From CAZOWL01 sp964583605 (GTDB lineage Bacteria; Pseudomonadota; Gammaproteobacteria; Chromatiales; Chromatiaceae): a stretch of 43,330 nucleotides of DNA. Position 1 is the stretch's first letter, and each line of letters opens with the position of its first letter. A program made the position numbers and the translations under genes. The stretch is from assembly GCA_964583605.1 (NCBI GenBank), contig CAZOWL010000028.1, forward strand, positions 1 to 43,330, read 5' to 3'. Positions 32,980 through 41,254 of the stretch are shown one piece after another. The notes beneath the pieces were generated by a model. It worked only from the letters and a program-made list of their open reading frames with translations, had not been told where the DNA came from and did not search any database.

Positions 32980-33760
32980 CTAATCGAAGACCGGGATAGC
33001 GACGCTGCTGTGACTCTCGAGGGCATCCGGTAGCAAGGGTGCGCCTGTGGACAGCCCGGCGTCACCACGGACATCATCCAGAGCGACCGCGTCAAGCCCC
33101 TCGCCCAGTATCTCCAATTCGCCGAAAAAGACCGACGCCAAACGGATATTCTCCGCGTTTACCGACCCGCCTCCGCCGCAATTGTACAGCCGCCGGATCT
33201 TCTTGACATAGGCCCGGGTCTCCCGGTAAGGAGGGATGCCGCGGTAGCGCATCACGGCTCCCTCTCCGGCGTTGTAGCCCGCGAGGGCGTGGTCCAGGTT
33301 CCCTTCAAATTTCTTGAGCAGCCACTGCAAGTACTCCATGCCGCCGCGGATGTTTTGCTTGGGGTCGAACGGGTCTCGCACGCCAAAGCGCTCAGCCGTG
33401 GCCGGGATCAGCTGCATCAGCCCTTGCGCGTTGGCATGGGATACTGCACGTGTGCGAAATGCGGACTCGGTCGCCATGACGGCGTAGACCAAGAGGGGAT
33501 CGAGCCCGTACTTCGGGGCAAGGGTCTGCACGATCGTGCGGATCCCCGGTGGCACCCTTGCCTCCAAGCCATTCCCGGAACAGGAGGCCTCACCGGCCGA
33601 TAAGCTGGCGGGGAGTGTCAGTGTACCCAGGATGATTAGGCCGATCGCCAGCCTTACGATGAAATCCGCGCAGCACGTTCGCTCCCTCGCCCTCTGGGAG
33701 AGGGTTGGGGTGAGGGAACGATCAGGGGCGAGGCCACCTTTCATCATCCCGGGTGGCTCG
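32980..33760 (-). CDS. Secreted lytic transglycosylase (SLT domain) with repeat-derived 5' end
   Basis: The protein cleaves the glycan strands of peptidoglycan. Seen: a hydrophobic export signal (LAIGLIILGTLTLPASLSAG), then YGLDPLLVYAVMATESAF with catalytic Glu, ANAQGLMQLIPATAERFGV, NIRGGMEYLQWLLKKF and LAGYNAGEGAVMRYRGIPPY. These are the SLT signatures ES, GLMQL and AYNAG. A C-terminal ~70-residue tail lacks homology I know. Repeat copy 8 abuts the codons of the signal peptide. No ATG, GTG or TTG lies between the repeat and the signal, so the only in-frame ATGs (around 33745) lie inside the repeat, giving an N-terminal extension rich in LTPTLSQRARERT. The true start is unresolved; the end given is approximate. 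Confidence 0.75.
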
Positions 33761-33779
33761 CCTCGCCCCGTGATCGTTA
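33654..33779 (+). repeat. 126-bp dispersed repeat, copy 8
   Basis: This is a full-length copy (ttacgatgaaatccgcgcag to gtgatcgtta) that overlaps the 5' end of the lytic transglycosylase reading frame on the opposite strand. Confidence 0.92.
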
Positions 33780-34140
33780 GAGGAAACGTGCGGATCGGGC
33801 CCCATGGCCACGCTCGGATGTCGCCGTTTCGCGCCGCCCTAACATGATCTGCGTGCATGAGAGAACCCTCGACCCGGCGGTCGGCTCACCCAGCGGTCGG
33901 CTCCGCCCGAAACAACGTTACTGAGCGCAATTGCTCGCGGGCGCATCGGTCCGCCGGGGGCGAACGGTTTCTGCACTAGTAACGCGAGGACGCGACCCCT
34001 GTCAACCTTGGGCCGATCCCCGCCTGCCGAGAGGCTCCGACCGGTCTCCCCATTGAACCGCGAAGCGTTGGCTTCCATTGCGCCTTCCCTGGCGCAGCGC
34101 CATGCTGGCCCGATCGACTGCGGGAGATGTCGCTGTTCTG
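33780..34140. other. Intergenic stretch between the transglycosylase and the ABC operon
   Basis: No gene with a motif or ribosome binding site. It is the 3' flank of the DUF4340 gene and the upstream region of the transglycosylase, so it may contain the latter's promoter beyond the repeat. Confidence 0.4.
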
Positions 34141-35310
34141 CTATAGCTCCGGAGCGGCCGTGGCCGGCTCGGCGTCTTTGGACTCGGCGGCGGCATCCTC
34201 CGAGCGCGTGGCGCTCTCATCGTCCGGCGGCGCGCTGGCCGCGTCGGCACCGATCTCCTCATCCTCCTCCGCGACCGGGGGCTCCACGAGCAGACCCTCG
34301 CGGGTGATCGCGGTGATACGCTCGGCCATGTAGGTGGCCAGCTCCAAGAAGTAAGGCCTGTCGGAGACCTTCAGCACATAGGATTCGGGCTCTGGCGCCG
34401 CCTCTGCGTCGTCCTCCTGGCTGGCCTCGCTCTCCGCCGTGAAGGGGGCCACCGGCGACAGGGTGTAGCTGCGGCGCTCGCCAGAGGCGAGCTCGAGCTG
34501 CCACTCGAGCACCGGCTCGTCCTGGCCGTACTCAGGCTTCTCCGCAGTGCCGAGGACGGTGGTGAAGCTCAGCCCGGCCAATTGGCTGACGAGCTCGGAG
34601 ACGGCTTCCTGATCCAACGTCTCGCCCTCACGCGCCTCGGCCAGGTGCCAGCCGTCACCTTCTTTGTCGCGCTCCAATGCGACATCGGGCAGCAGGATGC
34701 GCTGGATATCGCGCTCATCCTCACGCAGCCAGCTCCGATCGGCCCAGTCGTCGGGCTCGACCGGTGTGTCGGCCGGGCCGATCTCGGCCTCGTAAACGGC
34801 CGTCTGGCCAGCGGCACGGACGTATTGGCGGCGGAACCCCGCGGAGTCGCCGAGATAAAGGACGGCCAGCTCCTCATCGTCATCCGCCAGCGTAAGGCGC
34901 CCTTCGAAGTCGGCCTCGGCGACGTTGAATCGGGCCAGGCCTTCCTCCGAGGTCGCGACCGGTAGTCGGCGCCTGAGACTGGAGAGGCGATCGAGCAAGT
35001 CGTCGACCTTGGGCTCCGACGCCGGGAAGTCGTCGATCGCAGGTATCACCCAACGGCCATCCTGCCGCGCCAGCACTAGAGGCTCGCTGCCGCTGCGCTC
35101 GATTTGCAGCCGATCCACTTTCACGTGGTCGAACGCCAGCAGGGGGCTGTCCGGGCTCGTGCTCAGGTCTTGCTGACCGAGGCTCAGGATCACCGCGAGC
35201 AGGATCTGGGCGGCCAGGACGGCGGCCAGGAGCAGTGTCAGAGGGGACAGGGGCAAGGCACCCAGCCTGATGCCCGTGGGGCCTTTGGTGAAGAAAGTCA
35301 TCGCGTTCAT
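34141..35310 (-). CDS. DUF4340 protein of a Gld-type ABC transporter
   Basis: The 389-residue protein has one N-terminal membrane helix (LTLLLAAVLAAQILLAVILSL) and a large exported part. It matches DUF4340 by LLAFDHVKVDRLQIERSG, LVLARQDGRWVIP with PASEPKVDDLLDRLSSL, and the repeated beta pattern around LYLGDSAGFRRQYVRA. The C-terminus is acidic and Ala-rich. The start at 35310 is preferred because AGGAG lies 9-10 bases upstream. An ATG at 35328 would overlap the permease gene. DUF4340 genes usually follow gldG/gldF-like genes, as here (gap 4 bp), so it is a subunit or substrate-side partner of the exporter. Confidence 0.85.
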   Translation of the reverse strand: MNAMTFFTKGPTGIRLGALPLSPLTLLLAAVLAAQILLAVILSLGQQDLSTSPDSPLLAFDHVKVDRLQIERSGSEPLVLARQDGRWVIPAIDDFPASEPKVDDLLDRLSSLRRRLPVATSEEGLARFNVAEADFEGRLTLADDDEELAVLYLGDSAGFRRQYVRAAGQTAVYEAEIGPADTPVEPDDWADRSWLREDERDIQRILLPDVALERDKEGDGWHLAEAREGETLDQEAVSELVSQLAGLSFTTVLGTAEKPEYGQDEPVLEWQLELASGERRSYTLSPVAPFTAESEASQEDDAEAAPEPESYVLKVSDRPYFLELATYMAERITAITREGLLVEPPVAEEDEEIGADAASAPPDDESATRSEDAAAESKDAEPATAAPEL

Positions 35311-35314
35311 GGGC

Positions 35315-38218
35315 CTAGCTCCTCGCATCGTTCAGGACCATGTCGTAGAAGCGCTGCCGGCGGGCGCGGGCGGCGCGGTGCAGCAGGTACACGAGGCCGA
35401 GCCCCACCAGGGCCAGGGCGTAGTTCAGATACTCCCAGAAGACCCGCTCGCCCGAATCGAGCGGCTCCAGGAGCCTCGAGTACTGGCCGCGACCGCGCAG
35501 CGCAAGGAGGCCGCGGTCCTCGAGCGACCACTCCGCGGCGTTCTGGACCAGCTCGAGCGGCTTGGTGTAGACGGTCTGAGTGGCCTGGGTGGCCAGGTTC
35601 ATCGCCGCGTCGCTCAAAAAGCTCGCCGAGCCGATCAGGATCAGTCGCGCCGAGGCGGGGGATGTATCGACGACGCCGGAGAACACCGGCGCCTCCTCGT
35701 CGTCCGCTGCCGCCTCGGCTGCCTGGGCGGCTTCGCCGGCATCCTCGGACGCCGGCTCGTCTGCCGGGATCAGCGGCGATGGCTTGCCGGCGAACAGTGA
35801 GCGGAAGCGACCCTCGATCATGACCCCGAGGAGATGGCGCTCCCGCTCCTCTCCCGTGGGGAAGCCGAGCGGTCCGTGGGCCTCGAAGCTCGGCTGGATC
35901 TCGGAGCTGTCGCTGGTCCAGGACTGTTGCGAGCTGAACAGCAGCTCGTGAGTCTTCCAGTCCTCGTCTGGATCGGTCTCGACACGGATCGGCGAGGCCC
36001 AATTCAGCGTCAGCTGGCCGAGCCCGGCGGTGGGCCCCTCATCGCTCAGCCCATCGCCTCGTATGTCCGGGAAATACGGGTAGGCGAGGCTGCGTATCTC
36101 CTCGACGACGAAGCCGCCCAGATTGCGCTGGACCGGGATCGGGAATGGGGTGCTCTGCGGGTCGAGCACCAGCGTCGGCTCGAGCGTGACGCCCAGGTTC
36201 TCGAGCCACTCCTCAAGCCCCGTGTCCTGCCGCCGCGCCGAGATGGCCCGGCCCGTCAGGTCGACGTGGTAGGGAGAGGCCGCCAGCATCACCGTGCCCC
36301 CCTGCATCAGGAACTGGTCGACTGCAAAGACCTGCTCCTCGGTAAAGGACTCCGGCTGAACGACCAGGAGCAGATCCGCATCGGCTGGGACCATGCCAGT
36401 GCTGAGGTCCGTCTCGCGCACCGAGAAGCCTTCGCCCAGGGCATCCTGCAGCAAGGAGAAGTTGCCCTGCCCGCCAAGGGTCGGAAAGCTCGGCGTGTCG
36501 GCCGGCGTGTAGACGGCGAGCGTCTTCAGGTAGCCGGGTGTAAAGCGCCGGATGCCAGCCTCGATGGCGCGCTTGAGGGCCTCTTTGCTCGTCTCTTCTG
36601 GTAGCGGCATCGGGATGGACTGGTCGCCGGACTCCAGCACGAAACTGAGCCAGAAGGGCTGCGGATCAAAGAGGCTCAACATCAGCGGCCGAAGCCCAAA
36701 ACGTTCGCCCAGCTCCTCAGCCAGGCCCCCGTCTCCCGCCGCCGGATCCGTCAAGGCGTAGCTGAAACGGCCATTCGATGCGGCGGCGATCTCTTCGAGC
36801 GCGGCCTTGAGGTCATCGACGATGCCGGGCAGCGGCTCCGGGAGCTCCGACGGGTCCGAGATGTAGCTGTGGAAGGTCACAGGCGCGTTGAGCCCGGAGA
36901 AGAGGTCTCCGCCGCCGCGGTAGCCGTACAGGACCTTCTTGATCGAGCGCGTCAGGTCGTACTCCGGGTTGCGTAGGCGCACGTCCAGGTCCCCCTCGCC
37001 TTGCACCTTTACTTCGATCAGATCGCGAAAGCCGAGTCGCTCGAAATGGTCCCCGTACTGAATCAGAATATCGAAGTAGGAATTGACGACGCTCGCTTGA
37101 TACTTGTCGGCCGTCTCGAAGGCCACGGGCCGGATCCCGTACTTCTCGCCGGCCTCGCGCTCGAGCTCCGGGTCATCGAGGGGGTCGATGAGCTCGACCT
37201 CGACCTTGTCGCCGCCGGCGACCTGGTACTCGCGCAGCAGATCGCGCAGTTGCGGCACGAGCGGCGCGAGCAATCGGTGCGTGTGCGAGCTGAAGTACCC
37301 TCGAATGAGCAACGGCTCCTGCAGCTGCCCAAGGTAGTTGCGGGTCGCCTGCGAGATCGAATAGACCTGGCCCTGGGTCAGATCGGCGCGTGCCCCGCCG
37401 AGCTGCTGCAACCAGAGGTTTCCAGCGAGGAAGTTCGCCGCGAAGAGGGCTGTGATGACCGCCCAATGCCGATGACGATCGCCGCGGTTACTATCCTGGG
37501 CCCAGCGCAGACGCTCGAGGCCATAGACGGTCAGCGCGAGGAAGACGCCAACGATGCTCAAATAGAAATACAGGTCACGCAGATCCAGAACCCCGCGGGA
37601 GATGGACTCAAAGCGGGAGCCGCTCCCGAGGAGCTGAAGCAGCTCGGCGCCGCGATGACCGAATAGATTGGTGATCGCATCGGACCCAAGGAGGAAGAAG
37701 ACGCCGCACAGGAGGGCTGTCCCGATCAGGCTGACGATCGGGTTGTCGGTCCGGGTCGAGACAAAGAGGCCGATGGAGATATAGGCCGCAGCCAGCAGCA
37801 TGGTCGCAAGATAGGCCCCGATGACCGGCCCCCAATCGAGCGGTCCGATCAAGGCCACCGTAACCGGCAACGGCAGCGTCAGGGCCACCGCTACGGCCAC
37901 CAAGGCCAAGGCGGCCAGGAACTTGCCCATCACGAGCTTGAGCGGTGATACGGGCAGCGTCAGCAGCGTCTCCAGCGTGCCGGCGCGGCGCTCCTCGCTC
38001 CAGAGCCTCATCGTCAGCGCTGCGACGAGGAAGATGAGCAGCAGCGGCATCCAGTCGAACAGCGGCCGGGTATCGGCGATATTGCGGGCGAAGAAGGTCT
38101 CGACCCAGAAGAAGACGAAGAGCGTCGCCGCGAGGAAGGCGCCGATAAAGATGTAGGCCACCGGTGAGCCGAAGAATCCGGCCAGCTCTTTACGCGCGGT
38201 CTGCAGGATCTCAGACAT
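35315..38218 (-). CDS. ABC-2 permease fused to GldG-like protein
   Basis: The 967-residue protein joins two parts. Residues 1-250 are an ABC-2 permease with six membrane segments and the motifs FGSPVAYIFIGAF, LWSEERRAGTLETLLTLPVS and LVSTRTDNPIVS, as in GldF. Residues about 265-960 are the GldG/ABC_transp_aux unit: a membrane helix (HWAVITALFAANFLAGNL), an extracytoplasmic domain (VYSISQATRNYLGQLQEPLL, FSGLNAPVTFHSYIS) and a final helix (YALALVGLGLVYLLHR). In gliding Bacteroidetes these are separate proteins; fusions and pairs of this type are common in other phyla, where the cargo is unknown. It overlaps the ATPase gene by 8 bp. Confidence 0.9.
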   Translation of the reverse strand: MSEILQTARKELAGFFGSPVAYIFIGAFLAATLFVFFWVETFFARNIADTRPLFDWMPLLLIFLVAALTMRLWSEERRAGTLETLLTLPVSPLKLVMGKFLAALALVAVAVALTLPLPVTVALIGPLDWGPVIGAYLATMLLAAAYISIGLFVSTRTDNPIVSLIGTALLCGVFFLLGSDAITNLFGHRGAELLQLLGSGSRFESISRGVLDLRDLYFYLSIVGVFLALTVYGLERLRWAQDSNRGDRHRHWAVITALFAANFLAGNLWLQQLGGARADLTQGQVYSISQATRNYLGQLQEPLLIRGYFSSHTHRLLAPLVPQLRDLLREYQVAGGDKVEVELIDPLDDPELEREAGEKYGIRPVAFETADKYQASVVNSYFDILIQYGDHFERLGFRDLIEVKVQGEGDLDVRLRNPEYDLTRSIKKVLYGYRGGGDLFSGLNAPVTFHSYISDPSELPEPLPGIVDDLKAALEEIAAASNGRFSYALTDPAAGDGGLAEELGERFGLRPLMLSLFDPQPFWLSFVLESGDQSIPMPLPEETSKEALKRAIEAGIRRFTPGYLKTLAVYTPADTPSFPTLGGQGNFSLLQDALGEGFSVRETDLSTGMVPADADLLLVVQPESFTEEQVFAVDQFLMQGGTVMLAASPYHVDLTGRAISARRQDTGLEEWLENLGVTLEPTLVLDPQSTPFPIPVQRNLGGFVVEEIRSLAYPYFPDIRGDGLSDEGPTAGLGQLTLNWASPIRVETDPDEDWKTHELLFSSQQSWTSDSSEIQPSFEAHGPLGFPTGEERERHLLGVMIEGRFRSLFAGKPSPLIPADEPASEDAGEAAQAAEAAADDEEAPVFSGVVDTSPASARLILIGSASFLSDAAMNLATQATQTVYTKPLELVQNAAEWSLEDRGLLALRGRGQYSRLLEPLDSGERVFWEYLNYALALVGLGLVYLLHRAARARRQRFYDMVLNDARS

Positions 38219-39158
38219 GGGCCACCTCCGGTCGCTCGTTGACCTCGCGGAACAGGGTTTCGAGGTCCTGCCCCTCGCGCTCCAGGCGATACAGCGGCCA
38301 GCCGGCTTCTACGATCGCGCGGGCGACGAGCGGGGCCGTCTCATCGGGGTCCGTCGTCTCCAGCATGTATTGCCGGTGCGCTGTCGCGTTCTCGAGCTGG
38401 TGCTCGATCGGTGTGCAGGCCTTGACGCTGGGCAATGCATCGAGACGACCGGCGACCTCGACCGGGGGCCGGTCCAAGGTGACCAGTAGCCGGCCCGTCG
38501 CGTGCAACTCCGCCAGGCGGGCATCGAGCGCGAGCTGTCCCGCGCGCAGTATCAGGACCCGGTCGCAGACCGCCTCGACCTCTTGGAGGATATGCGTCGA
38601 GATCATCAGCGTTGCGGTCTGCGCGAGGTCCCGGATCAGGTCGCGCATGTGTTGGATCTGGGACGGGTCGAGGCCATTCGTCGGCTCGTCTAGAATCAGG
38701 ATCGCCGGGTGATGCAGGATGGCCTGGGCGACCCCCACGCGCTGGCGGTAGCCGCGTGATAGGGTCCCGATCGTTTCGGTGGCCTTGAGCTCGAGCTCGG
38801 TCCGTGCGATGGCCTCGCGGATCGCCTTCGGTCGTTGCAGATGACTGACGCCGTTGAGCGCTGCCCGGTACTCGAGGAAGTCGATCACGGTCATTTCGGG
38901 GTACAGCGGGCAGTTTTCGGGCAGGTAACCGATGCGTCGCTGCACCGCCCGACGCTCCGTGGCGATGTCGAGCTGGTCGATGCGGATCTCGCCTGAGCTC
39001 GGCTCGAGGAAGCCGGTCAGCATCTTCATGATGGTGGTCTTGCCGGCACCGTTATGGCCCAGCAGCCCGACGATTTCGCCACGGCCGACGTCGAAGGACA
39101 CCCTATCGACCGCCTTCAGGTCGCCGTAGCTTCGGGAGAGCTCTCGGACCTCGATCAT
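38211..39158 (-). CDS. ABC transporter ATP-binding protein (GldA-like)
   Basis: The 315-residue ATPase drives the permease encoded just downstream. Seen: Walker A LLGHNGAGKTT, Q-loop IGYLPENCPLYPEM, signature LSRGYRQRVGVAQA, Walker B ILILDEPTNGLDP and switch His in MISTHIL. A ~90-residue C-terminal domain follows. The start at 39158 (MIEVREL) follows GAGGTG. An in-frame extension of 170 codons upstream is not supported. The gene leads the three-gene operon ATPase, permease-GldG, DUF4340. Confidence 0.94.
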   Translation of the reverse strand: MIEVRELSRSYGDLKAVDRVSFDVGRGEIVGLLGHNGAGKTTIMKMLTGFLEPSSGEIRIDQLDIATERRAVQRRIGYLPENCPLYPEMTVIDFLEYRAALNGVSHLQRPKAIREAIARTELELKATETIGTLSRGYRQRVGVAQAILHHPAILILDEPTNGLDPSQIQHMRDLIRDLAQTATLMISTHILQEVEAVCDRVLILRAGQLALDARLAELHATGRLLVTLDRPPVEVAGRLDALPSVKACTPIEHQLENATAHRQYMLETTDPDETAPLVARAIVEAGWPLYRLEREGQDLETLFREVNERPEVAHV

Positions 39159-39284
39159 AGGCACCTCTGCTGATGACTTGTGTTGATGGCTTTGGGGGTA
39201 GAAAAACAGCGCAAGAGACCATGTTAATGCGGTTGGGTTCCCAGGAGCGAGCGGGCCAATGTTTCCGACTTGCCCTACTCGTAC

Positions 39285-39331
39285 TCCGGCGTGGAGGTGT
39301 CGATGAAGCCCATCGACGCCTCCACGCCGGA
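39285..39331. promoter_or_regulatory. Long 21-bp inverted repeat between divergent operons
   Basis: The arms 39285-39305 and 39311-39331 match over 21 positions with a single change (a G:T pair), around a 5-base loop. The left arm begins tccggcgtggagg. The site lies 127 bp from the ATPase start and 160-210 bp from the DUF2868 start. It could be a transcription terminator for either side (followed by gcatccgctttt on +) or an operator or REP-type palindrome. Confidence 0.75.
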
Positions 39332-39382
39332 GCATCCGCTTTTGGGCACGAACGTATCGCGTGTAGACTAGCGCGGATGCGG

Positions 39383-39388
39383 TATACT
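39383..39388 (+). promoter_or_regulatory. Possible -10 box upstream of the DUF2868 gene
   Basis: TATACT differs from the consensus by one base, and lies about 105-160 bp before the candidate start codons. No convincing -35 box is present at 16-18 bases, so this is tentative. Confidence 0.3.
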
Positions 39389-39544
39389 TCGCGCCGCTGC
39401 ATTGGCCCGTCGTGGTCCGTCGGCGCAGCGCGGGCGCCTTGATCAAGCTCCCGATCCCGGTATAGCCTGATAGGTTTACGCCTCGGCTCGATGCCGCGGG
39501 CGTCGCCGTGTGCCCGTCCGTTCCCGCAACCGATCGAACTCTTG

Positions 39545-41254
39545 ATGCATCCCAGTCCCCCTTACCCTTCCGTGAGCCCCAACCGATGGGTGGCGGCCCG
39601 TGACAGCCGGTGGACGGTCTCGGATCTGATCGACTTCGACTACTATGTCGACGAGGACGAGCGCGCATTGCGCGACTCGCCGGCCGTACGCAAACGATTG
39701 GTGGAGCGGGACCGCTCGCTCTATCTGGGCGGGATCAAGCAGGCCGCGGAGCCCGCACCAGAGCACACCGCTAGGCACCGCAGTACCACTCTGAGGCTCT
39801 GGCTCGAGGCGCGTCGCCGCACCGAAGACGAGCGTATGCGCGCGCTCCTGCCCGGCGCGAGCTTCGCCCGGGGTCAGCGCTTGGTGACCATCGGCGTCGC
39901 GCTCGCCGGTCTACTGATCGGCATTGGCGTGGCCTCCGCGCTGCTCAATTACGAGGGCGATCGGCCGGTCAACGTCGCTTGGTTCATCGGTCTTCTGGTG
40001 ATCCTGCAGATCGTGCTCGCTGGGACGACCGCGGCGGTTTGGCTGCTGCGCCGCTCGGCGCCGCTGAGGTCGGTGGCCGAGGATATCTCGCTGCTCTCGC
40101 ATGTGATCCGCCCGCTGTTCTCGCGTGCGGCGCATTGGGTGCAGCGCTCGCGGTTGGGGCATATGCCGCGGGAGATCCGGGATCAAGCGGCGGCCAAGAA
40201 AGGCCTCCTCGAGTCCCATCGCGCCTTGTACGGGTCCGCGTCGTATCTGCCGATGCTGATCCCCGCACAGGTCTTCGGTGTTGCGTTCAACGTCGGGGCG
40301 ATCCTCGCAACCATTTCCCTCGAGTGGTTCACGGACCTCGCCTTCGGCTGGGGCTCAGCGCTGGATGTCGACCCGCAGACCATCTATAACATCGCCCGAC
40401 TCATTGCCTTGCCCTGGAGCTCGTTCTTTGGTGAGGGCTCGGGCTATCCAAGTCTGGAGCAGGTGGCCGGCTCGAGGATCACCCTCAAGGATCCGCTGTT
40501 CATCCTCCAGGCTGAGCACCTGCGGTCATGGCGCGGGTTCTTGGTGCTATCGGTATTCACCTATGGCCTGTTGCCGAGGCTGTTGCTGCTCGGCGCATCG
40601 GTCCTCGCCCAGCGGCGCGCATTGGCCACCTTGCCTTTCACCCACGCCCGGACCCAGGGGCTCTACGCGCGCCTCGTGACGCCAAGTCTGGAGGTCGCGG
40701 CCGCGGGCAGTGGGGTGGGTCCGGCGATGGCCATTCCCGAGCCGGTCGCGGCGGCCCCGGAACCGCCGGCCCGCGAAGCCGAGCCGTCGCGCGCCGGCAT
40801 TGCCACCGATGCCTGCCTGCTGTTCGTGCACATCGACGTGGACGAGCTGTTGGACGACGGCGACCGGCAACGCCTGGAGCACATGGTGCGTCAGCACACC
40901 GGTTGGCGCGTTGCCGGTGCCAGCGTTTTCGGAGCCGGCCGTGCGATGGCGACGCAGGCCGTGTCCCGCTTAAGCGAGGCGCGATGGCAGTCGCCGCCGG
41001 CTCGGGTCGTGCTGATACAGGATGGTACTCAGCCACCGATCACCGAAAGCCTTGGCTTCCTGCGAATGCTCCGCGGTGCAGCAGGCGCTCAGGCCCAGTT
41101 GGTGCTTCTGCTAATCGGTGACCCGAGCGCTCAGGACCGTTTGCCACCCTTGAGTGATTTCGATTTCAAGGATTGGCAGCGCAAAATCGACCAAATGGGG
41201 GACCCGTACCTACGTCTAGAGATGCTGGCCCCGCCGAATGAAGGAATAGGCTAA
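39545..41254 (+). CDS. DUF2868 membrane protein
   Basis: The 569-residue product (from ATG 39545; 39491 is an alternative, neither has a good ribosome binding site) matches DUF2868. It has an N-terminal charged region with DLIDFDYYVDEDERALRD, then membrane segments (LVTIGVALAGLLIGIGVASA, FIGLLVILQIVLAGTTAAVW), a soluble middle, another segment near SYLPMLIPAQVFGVAFNVGA, and one near FLVLSVFTYGLLPRLLLLG. The C-terminal ~150 residues are cytoplasmic with LFVHIDVDELLDDGDRQ, AGASVFGAGRA and VVLIQDGTQPP, a Rossmann-like alternation. It overlaps the GTPase gene by one base (TAATG), a conserved pairing whose function is unknown. Confidence 0.85.
   Translation: MHPSPPYPSVSPNRWVAARDSRWTVSDLIDFDYYVDEDERALRDSPAVRKRLVERDRSLYLGGIKQAAEPAPEHTARHRSTTLRLWLEARRRTEDERMRALLPGASFARGQRLVTIGVALAGLLIGIGVASALLNYEGDRPVNVAWFIGLLVILQIVLAGTTAAVWLLRRSAPLRSVAEDISLLSHVIRPLFSRAAHWVQRSRLGHMPREIRDQAAAKKGLLESHRALYGSASYLPMLIPAQVFGVAFNVGAILATISLEWFTDLAFGWGSALDVDPQTIYNIARLIALPWSSFFGEGSGYPSLEQVAGSRITLKDPLFILQAEHLRSWRGFLVLSVFTYGLLPRLLLLGASVLAQRRALATLPFTHARTQGLYARLVTPSLEVAAAGSGVGPAMAIPEPVAAAPEPPAREAEPSRAGIATDACLLFVHIDVDELLDDGDRQRLEHMVRQHTGWRVAGASVFGAGRAMATQAVSRLSEARWQSPPARVVLIQDGTQPPITESLGFLRMLRGAAGAQAQLVLLLIGDPSAQDRLPPLSDFDFKDWQRKIDQMGDPYLRLEMLAPPNEGIG

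Noticed and set aside
38211..39668. 485-codon start for the GldA-like ATPase
   Set aside because: The extra 170 codons run through the palindrome and intergenic DNA; MIEVREL at 39158 has a ribosome binding site and begins the ABC domain.
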